A stretch of DNA of 64,000 nucleotides from Brucella pseudintermedia (GTDB lineage Bacteria; Pseudomonadota; Alphaproteobacteria; Rhizobiales; Rhizobiaceae), in NCBI RefSeq assembly GCF_008932435.1, contig NZ_WBWE01000007.1:1-64000 (forward strand), given 5' to 3'. This document shows, one piece after another, positions 17,021 through 25,004 of the stretch; position 1 is the stretch's first letter, and the number at the start of each line of letters is the position of its first letter. The position numbers and the translations under genes were made by a program. Below the pieces are notes generated by a model. It did not search any database. It had not been told where the DNA came from and saw only the letters and a program-made list of their open reading frames with translations.

Positions 17021-18528
17021 ACACGGCTCAAGCCCCGGTTCTCATCATTGGCAGCGGCCTTGCCGGTCTGATGACGGCGCTGGCGCTGCCTCCGCAGCCA
17101 GTCCTGCTGGTGACGGCGGGAAGTCTTGGTCTGTCCGGTTCAAGTGCGCTGGCGCAAGGCGGCATTGCTGCAAGCATCGGCGCGGATGACAGCGCGGCGC
17201 AGCATCTGGCAGATACGATTGCGGCAGGCGATGGCCTGTGCGATGCGGCGGTGGCTACCGAAATCGTCGCGGCGGGCGCCGAAGTGATCGCGGCGCTGGA
17301 AGCTTATGGCGTGCGTTTCGACCGCAAGGCCGATGGATCGTTTTCGCTCGGTCTGGAGGCCGCGCACAGCCGCCATCGCATTGCGCATGTTGATGGCGAT
17401 GCGACGGGTGCGAGCGTCATGCGTGCACTGGCTGCGAAGGTTGTGGCAACGTCTTCGATCACCGTCATGGAAAACACCCGCGCGCTGCGGCTCATCAAAC
17501 AGGATGGCCGTGTCGTCGGTGCCTGCCTCGAAAATGTCGGCCCGGTTGCCGCGCGCGCCGTGGTTCTGGCGACCGGCGGGATCGGCGGGCTTTATAGCGC
17601 AACAACCACGCCGCTTGGCAATCTGGGACAGGGTGCTGCATTGGCAAGCCGCGCCGGCGCTGTGCTCGCCGATATGGAGTTCGTGCAATTTCATCCCACG
17701 GCCCTTGCGGTCTCGGCACCGCGTTTGCCGCTGATCAGCGAAGCAGTGCGCGGCGAGGGCGCTACGCTTGTCAATGATCGCGGCGAGCGGTTCATGGCCG
17801 ACATTCCGGGTAGCGAATTGGCCCCTCGCGATGTGGTTGCCCGCGCCATCGGCAGTGAGATCGCGCAAGGGCGCAAGGTTTTTCTGGATGCGCGCGCGGC
17901 TCTGGGCACGCGTTTTGCAATCAGTTTTCCGGGTATCGACGCGCTTTGCAAGCAGCATGACCTCGATCCCTCCAGGGATTTGATCCCGGTCAGACCAGCC
18001 ACCCATTATCACATGGGCGGCATCAAGACCGACGCGGATGGGCGCAGCAGCTTGCCGGGTCTCTGGGCCGTGGGCGAAGCGGCCTGCACCGGCCTGCATG
18101 GAGCGAACCGGCTTGCCAGCAATTCGCTGCTCGAAGCTGCCGTCATGGGACTGCGCGCCGCTCGCGCGCTTGGTGATGAAGATGCGGTTGCTGTGCGGCA
18201 TCCCGTGCCGGTGAGCCTCGCACAAAGTTCCGATCCTCAATGGGTGCGGGGCGTTGTTTCCCGTCATTTCGGCCTGCTGCGTGATGAAGAAGGTTTGCGC
18301 TCTGCAATCACAACCCTTCTCCCCTTCGCGGAGACCGATGATGCCGCAGCCGTGGCGCTTGTCGCTGCGGTTGCGGCATATGAACGGCGCGAGTCACGCG
18401 GCAGCCATGCCCGTGACGATTATCCCGGCAAAAGCGCGGCCCCAGCCCGCAGCTTTTTCACCTTTTCGGCAGCTTTCGCTCTGGCTCGCGAAATCGCTGC
18501 ACCTCACCCCGTCACAAGGACTGCATGA
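17017..18528 (+). CDS. nadB: L-aspartate oxidase
   Basis: A 503-residue flavoenzyme oxidising aspartate to iminoaspartate for NadA. The FAD-binding site is [15 protein letters not shown] at the N-terminus. [14 protein letters not shown] follows, with [15 protein letters not shown] in the middle and [16 protein letters not shown], then [15 protein letters not shown], in the C-terminal FAD region. Its length is slightly short of the E. coli enzyme. It overlaps nadA and nadC by 4 bp at each end, indicating translational coupling in the nadABC operon. Confidence 0.96.
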   Translation: MNTAQAPVLIIGSGLAGLMTALALPPQPVLLVTAGSLGLSGSSALAQGGIAASIGADDSAAQHLADTIAAGDGLCDAAVATEIVAAGAEVIAALEAYGVRFDRKADGSFSLGLEAAHSRHRIAHVDGDATGASVMRALAAKVVATSSITVMENTRALRLIKQDGRVVGACLENVGPVAARAVVLATGGIGGLYSATTTPLGNLGQGAALASRAGAVLADMEFVQFHPTALAVSAPRLPLISEAVRGEGATLVNDRGERFMADIPGSELAPRDVVARAIGSEIAQGRKVFLDARAALGTRFAISFPGIDALCKQHDLDPSRDLIPVRPATHYHMGGIKTDADGRSSLPGLWAVGEAACTGLHGANRLASNSLLEAAVMGLRAARALGDEDAVAVRHPVPVSLAQSSDPQWVRGVVSRHFGLLRDEEGLRSAITTLLPFAETDDAAAVALVAAVAAYERRESRGSHARDDYPGKSAAPARSFFTFSAAFALAREIAAPHPVTRTA

Positions 18529-19409
18529 TGAACCTGCCGCGCCTGTCTCCGCTTGTCGTCGAACCGCTGGTGCGCGCCGCACTTCTGGAAGATCTGGGGC
18601 TTGCTGGCGATATTACCAGCAATGCGGTAGTGCCAGAGGATCACTGCTCCGCCATGCTGTTCAACCTGCGCCAGCCCGGTGTCATCGCCGGACTCGACGT
18701 GGCCGAAATGGCGTTTCGTCTGGTCGATCCGGATGTCAGCTTCGAACGTCTGGCGCGGGACGGTCAGTCCCTTGAAAGAGGGGCCGATGTCGCCCGTGTT
18801 TCCGGTTGGTCCCGCTCTATTCTGGCGGGGGAGCGGACCGCGCTCAATTTCCTCGGCCACCTATCGGGGATTGCTACTGCGACGGCCAATCTGGTGAAGG
18901 CAGTTGAGGGCACGAAGGCCGCTATCGTCTGCACGCGCAAGACGACGCCGGGGCTGCGTGCCTTGCAGAAATATGCTGTCAGGGCAGGCGGCGGCATGAA
19001 CCACCGTTTCGCGCTCTATGATGCGGTGCTCATCAAGGACAACCACATCGCGGTTGCTGGCGGTGTGCGCGAGGCTATTGAGCGCGCCAAGGCCGGCGCC
19101 GGTCACATGGTCAAGATCGAGGTCGAAGTCGATACGCTGCAACAGCTTGACGAGGTCATGGCTGTCGGCGTTGATGCGGTACTGCTCGACAATATGTCGC
19201 CGGATCAATTGCGCGAGGCTGTATCGATCATGGATGGTCGCGCGATTTCCGAAGCTTCAGGCGGCATCACACCGGAAACGGTGGCGGCTGTGGCGGCAAG
19301 CGGGGTTGACCTGATTTCGATCGGCTGGACGACGCATAGCGCGCCAAACCTCGATATAGGGCTTGATTTTGAGCTGACCGGGGTAGGGATCGCCCACAAT
19401 CCATCCTGA
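18525..19409 (+). CDS. nadC: Nicotinate-nucleotide pyrophosphorylase (carboxylating)
   Basis: A 294-residue quinolinate phosphoribosyltransferase making nicotinate mononucleotide from quinolinate and PRPP. Motifs seen are EDLGLAGDITSNAV, ERTALNFLGHLSGIAT, TRKTTPGLRALQKYAV (PRPP and quinolinate binding), LIKDNHI and EASGGITPETV. The start overlaps the nadB stop; two adjacent ATG codons at 18525 and 18528 are both possible. It is the last gene of the nadABC operon. Confidence 0.97.
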   Translation: MMNLPRLSPLVVEPLVRAALLEDLGLAGDITSNAVVPEDHCSAMLFNLRQPGVIAGLDVAEMAFRLVDPDVSFERLARDGQSLERGADVARVSGWSRSILAGERTALNFLGHLSGIATATANLVKAVEGTKAAIVCTRKTTPGLRALQKYAVRAGGGMNHRFALYDAVLIKDNHIAVAGGVREAIERAKAGAGHMVKIEVEVDTLQQLDEVMAVGVDAVLLDNMSPDQLREAVSIMDGRAISEASGGITPETVAAVAASGVDLISIGWTTHSAPNLDIGLDFELTGVGIAHNPS

Positions 19410-19551
19410 ATTTCCAGATTTTTGCAGCAACACCCAATCTATCGCATGAGGTTGGGCTGCGGCGAAATCTGGCGTCTACCTCTTCCAAATTCCCGCAACA
19501 CATCCTCCGTTAAAATATGATTGAGTTATTCATGTTTTCGTGCCACAAATC

Positions 19552-19570
19552 GACTGACTGATAGTCAGTC
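19552..19570. promoter_or_regulatory. Perfect palindrome, candidate TetR operator
   Basis: GACTGACTgatAGTCAGTC has 8-bp perfect arms and a 3-bp centre, a typical TetR-operator shape. It lies about 120 bp before a two-gene unit whose second gene encodes a TetR protein, so autoregulation is likely. Confidence 0.65.
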
Positions 19571-19689
19571 ATGAGTCGTGCGACGGTTCGGACACCTGCT
19601 TGTGTGCGTGCCGGTTGCCGGATCGTCGTCACGGCTCAAAGCGGCATTTGTTGCTGAGTTTCATGAATATCGAGCAGGAGGGGAGCGTT

Positions 19690-20121
19690 ATGCTTCACCA
19701 TACGGAAAACTGGCCTTACATGATCACCTTGTCGAAGGGCGCATCAACCATGGCGGAGACGCGTGAATTCTTTGATGTCTGGAGCCGCTGGCTTGATGAA
19801 GAAAAGCCCTTTATCACGATCCGCCGTTTTTTGGATGAGGATGCCCTTGTGCATCCCGAAGGTTCGGCGCGTGACGTCAAGCAATGGTTCCAGCACAATG
19901 CGCAGCGCATTCGCGAACAGGTGCTGGGGATGGTGAACATCGTGCCGGAATCTGTTTATGAACAGGCAAACCGCATGGACGCCGAAAAGCTGTTCCGTGT
20001 TCCGGCGGGCACATTCTCCAACGTCGATGCAGCGCTGCACTGGCTGGAGGATCGCGTCGTTCGACCGAACAGTCTTGCTTTTGACAGGGCGGCAATCCGG
20101 GGTAAATTGGCAGCATTCTGA
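19690..20121 (+). CDS. Conserved hypothetical protein co-transcribed with a TetR regulator
   Basis: A 143-residue soluble protein starting MLHHTENWPYMITLSKG. It has no signal peptide, membrane segment or motif I recognise. The acidic middle section reads RRFLDEDALVHPEGSARD and later LHWLEDRVVRPN. The ATG at 19690 follows GGAGGGGAG at a good distance; the frame extends upstream but with poorer sites. The TetR gene begins 16 bp after its stop, so both belong to one unit behind the palindrome at 19552. Perhaps the target of that regulator. Confidence 0.6.
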   Translation: MLHHTENWPYMITLSKGASTMAETREFFDVWSRWLDEEKPFITIRRFLDEDALVHPEGSARDVKQWFQHNAQRIREQVLGMVNIVPESVYEQANRMDAEKLFRVPAGTFSNVDAALHWLEDRVVRPNSLAFDRAAIRGKLAAF

Positions 20122-20137
20122 AGTTCCGGAGACTGAT

Positions 20138-20743
20138 TTGCCGCCGACTGCCATCAAGCCCAAGCCCCGCACCAAGCCGGCCGAAATACGTCGCGACGAA
20201 CTGATGGCTGCAGCCGAAGCCCTCTTCCTCGAAAAGGGTTTCGCAGCGACAAGCGTGGATGAAATCGTGCGTCTGGCAGATGTTGCCAAAGGTACGTTCT
20301 ATCTGCACTTCCGCAGCAAGGACGACATGCTGGTCGCTTTACGGGAGCGATTTATCGATGGTTTCTGTGAGGGGCTGGAGCGTCAGCTCGACCAATATCC
20401 GGCCGATGACTGGCTCGGAAAGCTGGTAGCGTGGGCCGAGACGGGCATTGCCGGCTATCTGGACAATTACAAACTCCACGACATGGTGTTTCATGATTTT
20501 CATCCGCCCATGCGGCGCATGAAGCAGGAAAATCCGGCAATCGTCCGGCTCGATGCATTGTTGAGCGAGGGAAACGCCGCAGGTGCATGGAACATCGCCA
20601 ATCCGCGCTTGACGGCTGTACTTCTTTTCAATGCGCTGCACGGTGCGGTCGATGAAATCATCTCCAATCCCGAGATGATGGATCGCACCGAAATGATCGC
20701 GGGTGTAAAGGCATTTTTCCTGCAGGCAGTGACATCTCGATAA
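20138..20743 (+). CDS. TetR-family regulator
   Basis: A 201-residue protein. The N-terminal helix-turn-helix is clear: DELMAAAEALFLEKGFAATS, then VDEIVRLADVAKGTFYLHF and RSKDDMLVALRE. The rest is the helical ligand domain, with no clue to the ligand. The TTG at 20138 is the proposed start, with GGAG 6 nt before it; the frame is open further upstream but overlaps the preceding gene. A perfect palindrome before the unit (19552-19570) is the likely operator. Confidence 0.85.
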   Translation: MPPTAIKPKPRTKPAEIRRDELMAAAEALFLEKGFAATSVDEIVRLADVAKGTFYLHFRSKDDMLVALRERFIDGFCEGLERQLDQYPADDWLGKLVAWAETGIAGYLDNYKLHDMVFHDFHPPMRRMKQENPAIVRLDALLSEGNAAGAWNIANPRLTAVLLFNALHGAVDEIISNPEMMDRTEMIAGVKAFFLQAVTSR

Positions 20744-20750
20744 TACAGCC

Positions 20751-20777
20751 AAAGAAAAAGGGAGGCTGATGCCCCCC
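20751..20777 (-). terminator. Rho-independent terminator of fpr
   Basis: Read on the minus strand, GGGGGGC-ATCA-GCCTCCC (one G-U pair) is followed by TTTTTCTTT. It lies 32 bp after the fpr stop and just after the convergent TetR stop. Confidence 0.75.
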
Positions 20778-20808
20778 TTCGTTCATTGCCGAGCTCGGTT
20801 CGGCGGAC

Positions 20809-21585
20809 TTATTTCTCCACGAAAGCCTTTTCGATGACGTAATGTCCGGCTTCGCTCTGGCTGCCTTCCTTGAAACCGCGCTCTTCAAGTATCTGCCTCG
20901 TTTCGGCCAGCATTTCCGGGCTGCCGCAGAGCATCATGCGGTCGTCCTCATGATTGAATTCGGGCAGGCCGACATCGGTGAAAAGCTGGCCCGAACGAAT
21001 AAGGTCGGTCAGGCGGCCACGATTCTTGTAGGGCTCACGCGTGACCGTCGGATAGTAGATGAGCTGCTTCGTGACCATTTCTCCGAGGAACTCGTCTTGC
21101 GGCAGTTCGTTGGAAATGAAATCCGTATAGGCGAGTTCCGCCACCTGACGCACGCCATGAACGAGAATGATCTTCTCGAAGCGTTCATAGGCTTCCAGAT
21201 CGCGAATGATCGACAGGAACGGCGCGAGGCCGGTGCCGGTCGAGAGCAGCCAGAGATTTTTACCGGGCTTCAGATTGTCATAGAGCAGCGTGCCGACCGG
21301 CTTCTTGGAAAGAATGATCTGGTCGCCAACCTTCAGATGCTGGAGCTTGGAGGTCAATGGACCGTTCGGCACCTTGATCGAGAAGAATTCCAGGCCGTCT
21401 TCATAAAGGCTCGAGGCGATGGAATAGGCGCGGGTGAGCGGCTTGCCGTTCACTTCCAGGCCCATCATGATGAACTGGCCGCTCTGGAAGCGAAAACCGG
21501 GGTCACGCGTCGTGCGGAAGGAAAACAGCGTGTCGGTCCAGTGATGGATGTCGGTGACGGTTTCCTGATTGAAGTTGCTGCTCAT
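20809..21585 (-). CDS. fpr: Ferredoxin--NADP reductase
   Basis: A 258-residue FAD enzyme moving electrons between NADPH and ferredoxin or flavodoxin. FAD-binding motif RAYSIASS, NADP-binding GTGLAPFLSIIRD, and MMLCGSPEML near the C-terminus are typical of bacterial Fpr. The C-terminus EKAFVEK matches the alphaproteobacterial subgroup. A perfect FNR/FixK-type site lies 138 bp upstream, on the sodB side, which suggests oxygen control. Such enzymes take part in oxidative stress defence and iron-sulfur assembly, fitting the sodB neighbour. Confidence 0.95.
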   Translation of the reverse strand: MSSNFNQETVTDIHHWTDTLFSFRTTRDPGFRFQSGQFIMMGLEVNGKPLTRAYSIASSLYEDGLEFFSIKVPNGPLTSKLQHLKVGDQIILSKKPVGTLLYDNLKPGKNLWLLSTGTGLAPFLSIIRDLEAYERFEKIILVHGVRQVAELAYTDFISNELPQDEFLGEMVTKQLIYYPTVTREPYKNRGRLTDLIRSGQLFTDVGLPEFNHEDDRMMLCGSPEMLAETRQILEERGFKEGSQSEAGHYVIEKAFVEK

Positions 21586-21722
21586 TTTCGGAACTGTCTC
21601 TGTCTTGCTCCTGCACCGCTTGGGAGGACGGCGCCTACGGATGGTCGGTTGTTTGTCATTGCTGCATTTTGCCCGCAGTCATGCAGCTCCGTGGAGTCTG
21701 CATTTCCCGCAGGCAAAACGCT

Positions 21723-21736
21723 TTGATCGCAATCAA
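21723..21736 (-). promoter_or_regulatory. FNR/FixK-type box upstream of fpr
   Basis: TTGATCGCAATCAA is a perfect match to TTGAT-N4-ATCAA. It lies between the end of sodB and the start of fpr, both on the minus strand, centred about 144 bp before the fpr ATG. It is the second perfect site in the window after that of hemA. Confidence 0.6.
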
Positions 21737-21746
21737 TATCAGCGCG

Positions 21747-22355
21747 TCATGCTGCCTTCAGGGTGGCTTCCGCGAATTCGTAATTGGCCAGCTTGTCGAG
21801 GAAATTCGTTACATAGTCAGGCCGACGATTACGGAAATCGAGATAATAGCTATGCTCCCAGACATCAAGTCCTAATAGCGCCTTGCCTTCGCCGGTTGCC
21901 AGCGGATTGGAGCCGTTCGGCGTCTTGGTGACCTTGAGCTTGCCATCATCGGCCAGAACCAGCCATGCCCAACCCGAACCGAACTGGCCGACAGCCGCCG
22001 CCTTGAAAGCTTCCTTGAACTGGTCGACGCCGCCGAAATCCTCAACGATCTTCTTTTCCAGCGCGCCCGGAAGACGGCCGCCCGTCGCTGAAAGGTTCTG
22101 CCAGAAAAGATTGTGGTTCCAGTGCTGGCCGGCATTGTTGAACACAGGCGCAAGATCGGCCTTATCCTTGGCGAGGAGAACGATTTCTTCAAGCGACTTG
22201 CCCTTGAGCGCGTCGTTCTTTTCAACAAATCCGTTGAGCGCGGTAACATAGGCTTGATGATGCTTGCCATGGTGCAGTTCAAGCGTTTCGGTGCCCATGC
22301 CGACGCCTTCGAGAGCGTGGGTCGCATAGGGGAGCGGAGGCAGGGTGAAGCTCAT
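21747..22355 (-). CDS. sodB: Superoxide dismutase (Fe/Mn type)
   Basis: A 202-residue cytoplasmic dismutase. Metal ligands lie in LELHHGKHHQAYV, WNHNLFW and DVWEHSYYLDFRNRR, the last being the family signature. No signal peptide. The glutamine in VGQFGSGWAWL, in the region that often separates iron from manganese enzymes, fits an iron enzyme, but metal use cannot be fixed from sequence. It is divergent from a SufR-like regulator, with paired ATCTTG elements between them. fpr follows 161 bp downstream on the same strand but has its own upstream site. Confidence 0.95.
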   Translation of the reverse strand: MSFTLPPLPYATHALEGVGMGTETLELHHGKHHQAYVTALNGFVEKNDALKGKSLEEIVLLAKDKADLAPVFNNAGQHWNHNLFWQNLSATGGRLPGALEKKIVEDFGGVDQFKEAFKAAAVGQFGSGWAWLVLADDGKLKVTKTPNGSNPLATGEGKALLGLDVWEHSYYLDFRNRRPDYVTNFLDKLANYEFAEATLKAA

Positions 22356-22377
22356 TTTGGACTCCTTGGTATAGAAC

Positions 22378-22421
22378 TATCTTGATAATACCGGGCGTTT
22401 CGCTTAATTTAGCAAGATAAT
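22378..22421. promoter_or_regulatory. Paired inverted ATCTTG elements in the sodB/regulator intergenic region
   Basis: TATCTTGATAAT at 22379-22390 contains a TATC-TT-GATA palindrome. The core ATCTTG recurs in inverted orientation within AGCAAGATAATG (22411-22422). Both lie in the 92-bp gap between divergent sodB and the SufR-like gene, so they are candidate operators for that regulator. Confidence 0.35.
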
Positions 22422-22447
22422 GCTTCTTTAAATCGAAAACAGGCAAT

Positions 22448-23107
22448 ATGTCAAGGAATGACTTTCTAAATACAGACGCTTCGGGAGCACGTTCGCCCGC
22501 TGAACGTATAATGCTTGCGCTGAAGATGCGCGGCGCACAGACGGCGGCTGCAATCGGCGAGCAGCTCGGAACCACCGGTGAAGCGGTTCGTCAGCAATTG
22601 GTGCGCTTGGCGGAAGAAGGTCTGGTCGCCGCGCACTCTGTGTCGCAAGGCGTTGGGCGCCCGTCGCAATTCTGGGACCTGACCGAGGTCGGCAATAAGC
22701 GCTTCCCCGATACGCATGCCGATTTGACGGTGCAGCTTCTCCATTCCGTTCGCGCCATTTTGGGTGAGGATGCGCTGGATACGCTGATTGCGCATCGGGA
22801 GACGGAGACCCGTCGTCAGTATCAGGCGCGCCTGAAAGATCTGTCGCTGGGCGAGCGGGTGGAACAGCTGGCCGCAATCCGCTCGGCGGAAGGTTATATG
22901 GCCGATGCGGAGCGGCAAGAGGATGGTTCCTGGCTCTTTATCGAAAACCACTGTCCCATCTGTGCTGCCGCCGACACGTGTCAGGGCTTTTGCCGGGCGG
23001 AGCTGCAAGTGTTCAGGGCCGTGCTGGGCCCTGATGTTTCGGTAAACCGCACCGAGCATATTCTGGCGGGCGCGCGGCGCTGCGCCTACGTTATTTCGGC
23101 CGCCTGA
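22448..23107 (+). CDS. SufR-like winged-helix regulator with cysteine-rich C-terminus
   Basis: A 219-residue protein. Residues 20-85 form a winged helix (ERIMLALKMRGAQTAAAIGE, then EAVRQQLVRLAEEGLVAAHS). The C-terminal region holds cysteines in NHCPICAAADTCQGFC and GARRCAYVI, positioned as in SufR-type proteins that bind an iron-sulfur cluster, though the spacing differs from cyanobacterial SufR. It is divergent from sodB, which suggests redox or iron control of sodB; that is inference. The start ATG lies 92 bp from that of sodB. Confidence 0.75.
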   Translation: MSRNDFLNTDASGARSPAERIMLALKMRGAQTAAAIGEQLGTTGEAVRQQLVRLAEEGLVAAHSVSQGVGRPSQFWDLTEVGNKRFPDTHADLTVQLLHSVRAILGEDALDTLIAHRETETRRQYQARLKDLSLGERVEQLAAIRSAEGYMADAERQEDGSWLFIENHCPICAAADTCQGFCRAELQVFRAVLGPDVSVNRTEHILAGARRCAYVISAA

Positions 23108-23113
23108 TAATTC

Positions 23114-24544
23114 TCAGCATCGTGCCGTTTGCGGCTGTCTTGCACTGCGAATGAGAGCGAGTGCCGACACGAATGCAAGGGCTGACAGAACAGCAAAACC
23201 GGAGAAAAGCCAGAGTGCGGCATGGGCGGTGCCAGCAAACCCGCCGGGATTGGTAAGCCCCGCCATATTGGCGACCATTCCGGCAAGCGCGGCGCCAAGC
23301 GCGGTCGTGAAAAGCTGCACCATGGTCACGGAGGCGGAAGCCAGATTCTGATCCTCCGCGTCGGCACGCTTGAAAATGCGGGTCAGCAAATGCGGCCATG
23401 TCAGGCCAACGCCAAAACCGATGACAGCCAGCGCAATACAGATCGGAAGCAGATCGTACCAATGGCCCGCGCTGCCGGCCGGAATGAGGACTGCCAGCGT
23501 TACCATGCCAGCCACCCCCATGACCGGGGCGGCGAGGATAACGCGGTCGGTTCGTCCGGCGGCGATCCCAGACGACCCGATAGAGCCGAGTGTCCAGCTG
23601 CCGCCCATGATGGCTGCCAGATAGCCCGCGACAAGCGGCGACTGGTTATGCAGCACCTGAAAGAACAGCGGCACGAAGACTTCGGAACTGGTGACTGACG
23701 CGCTGAGGAAGGAAAGCGTCAGATAAAGGGCGCCGAGTTTCCGGATGCTGAACGAGCCTTGCGGAAGGATACGTCGGCTGGCTTTCTTTTCCACGGCAGC
23801 GAGGAGAAGCAGCAGGACGATGGCAAGCGCAACGCCGCCGGCATTCAATGCCAGTTCCGATGAAATGCTTCCGGCAGAAACGGCAAGGACGGCAGAAGTC
23901 AAAAGGACGAGCTGCGGCCATGCCAGCCGGTCATTGCTGGCGGCGGAGCCGGATTCGCGCGGCAGCACCGTCATGGCCATGATGGTGAACGCGGCGATCA
24001 CAGGCGCCAGCGACCAGAAGGCGGCGCGCCACATGCCAAGTTCGGCAAATACGCCGCCGATGGCTGGGCCGACGAGTGTGGCCACACCCCACATGCCGGA
24101 AACGAGACCAATGGCGCGCGGCCACAGCGCTTCATCGAAAACGATGCGGATCATGGAATAGGAGAGCGCCAGCATCATGCCGCCGCCAAGGCCTTGTATG
24201 GCGCGCCCTGCCAGCATGACGGGCATGGATGGAGCAAGGCCGCAAGTCAGGGTTCCCGCGGCGAAGATAACCGCTGCGATCAGATAGGCGCTACGCGGGC
24301 CCGCTTGCGACAGCAGCCGCGGCACGAGGGCTGAACCAAGGATCGATGCAGTCACGAACAGCGCCGTGTTCCACGCATAATAATCCATGCCGCCAATGTC
24401 GGCGACGACCGTTGGCAGAATGGTGGTGGCGATGAACACGTTGATGGCATGAAGCGCCACGCCGCCAACCAGCGTCAGCGATACGATGGCGTTTCTGCCT
24501 GCGAACAGGTCTCCCCAACCGGCGGTCGGCTTGTGATCCTGCAT
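23114..24544 (-). CDS. MFS drug-type transporter
   Basis: A 476-residue major facilitator protein with 12-14 membrane segments. NVFIATTILPTVVADIGG near the N-terminus, then GRAIQGLGGGMMLALSYSMI (motif C-like) and GMWGVATLVGPAIGGVFAE, point to the drug:proton antiporter families, probably DHA2-like. The substrate is unknown. It converges on the SufR-like gene, leaving only 6 bp between stops. A CAAGCA palindrome about 95 bp upstream may be its operator; no regulator gene is adjacent. Confidence 0.85.
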   Translation of the reverse strand: MQDHKPTAGWGDLFAGRNAIVSLTLVGGVALHAINVFIATTILPTVVADIGGMDYYAWNTALFVTASILGSALVPRLLSQAGPRSAYLIAAVIFAAGTLTCGLAPSMPVMLAGRAIQGLGGGMMLALSYSMIRIVFDEALWPRAIGLVSGMWGVATLVGPAIGGVFAELGMWRAAFWSLAPVIAAFTIMAMTVLPRESGSAASNDRLAWPQLVLLTSAVLAVSAGSISSELALNAGGVALAIVLLLLLAAVEKKASRRILPQGSFSIRKLGALYLTLSFLSASVTSSEVFVPLFFQVLHNQSPLVAGYLAAIMGGSWTLGSIGSSGIAAGRTDRVILAAPVMGVAGMVTLAVLIPAGSAGHWYDLLPICIALAVIGFGVGLTWPHLLTRIFKRADAEDQNLASASVTMVQLFTTALGAALAGMVANMAGLTNPGGFAGTAHAALWLFSGFAVLSALAFVSALALIRSARQPQTARC

Positions 24545-24637
24545 TTTATTTTCCTTTGACTGTCAATGTGCGGGCGGGGTCCCAAAGAGCTCGCCCCGAG
24601 CATGGAAATGATGGCTACGCCCGAGTCAATAATTTGT

Positions 24638-24651
24638 CAAGCAAATGCTTG
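24638..24651. promoter_or_regulatory. Palindrome upstream of the MFS gene
   Basis: CAAGCAAATGCTTG has 6-bp perfect arms and a 2-bp centre, 94 bp before the MFS start, in a 460-bp intergenic region shared with nspC. It could be an operator for either promoter. Confidence 0.35.
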
Positions 24652-24826
24652 GTTAATTAAATTGATGATGCTCCGAAAACGGTAGCAAGCTGTCTTGTCG
24701 TCGGGAAGCCCTGTGTCCGGGCAAAGACTTTCAATGAAACCGACAGGCAAGCAGGAGCGCGAGCGAAGGGGTTCAATTCCACCCAAAAAGCTCTATATGA
24801 AGCTCATCCGCTGAAGGCGGGGCAGT

Positions 24827-24877
24827 AATCCGCGATAGCTTGCGGGAAATTTTTTCCCGATAAGGCTGTGGCGGATT
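24827..24877 (+). promoter_or_regulatory. Structured leader element upstream of nspC
   Basis: Nested complementary arms are present: an outer 7-bp pair (24827-24833 with 24871-24877) and an inner perfect 7-bp pair (24843-24849 with 24853-24859), with AGCTT/AAGGCT between. The element ends 128 bp before the nspC start, within a long untranslated stretch. A role in polyamine-responsive control is possible but not shown. I see no gene in the rest of the 24545-25004 gap. Confidence 0.3.
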
Positions 24878-25004
24878 TGTGTTTCTGTCACAAGCTTCCT
24901 ATAAGCCTTCGAATAATTCGGGAAACTACTTGTGTTTTCCTCAACTCGGCACACCAGCTCTGCTGGTCAGGCCAGATTTCCCCATCGGACGACCCGGAAC
25001 TGCC

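Noticed and set aside
24756-24790. GGGGTTCAATTCCACCC, similar to a tRNA T-arm
   Set aside because: The flanking bases do not form the 5-bp T stem, and no acceptor, D or anticodon arms are found upstream.
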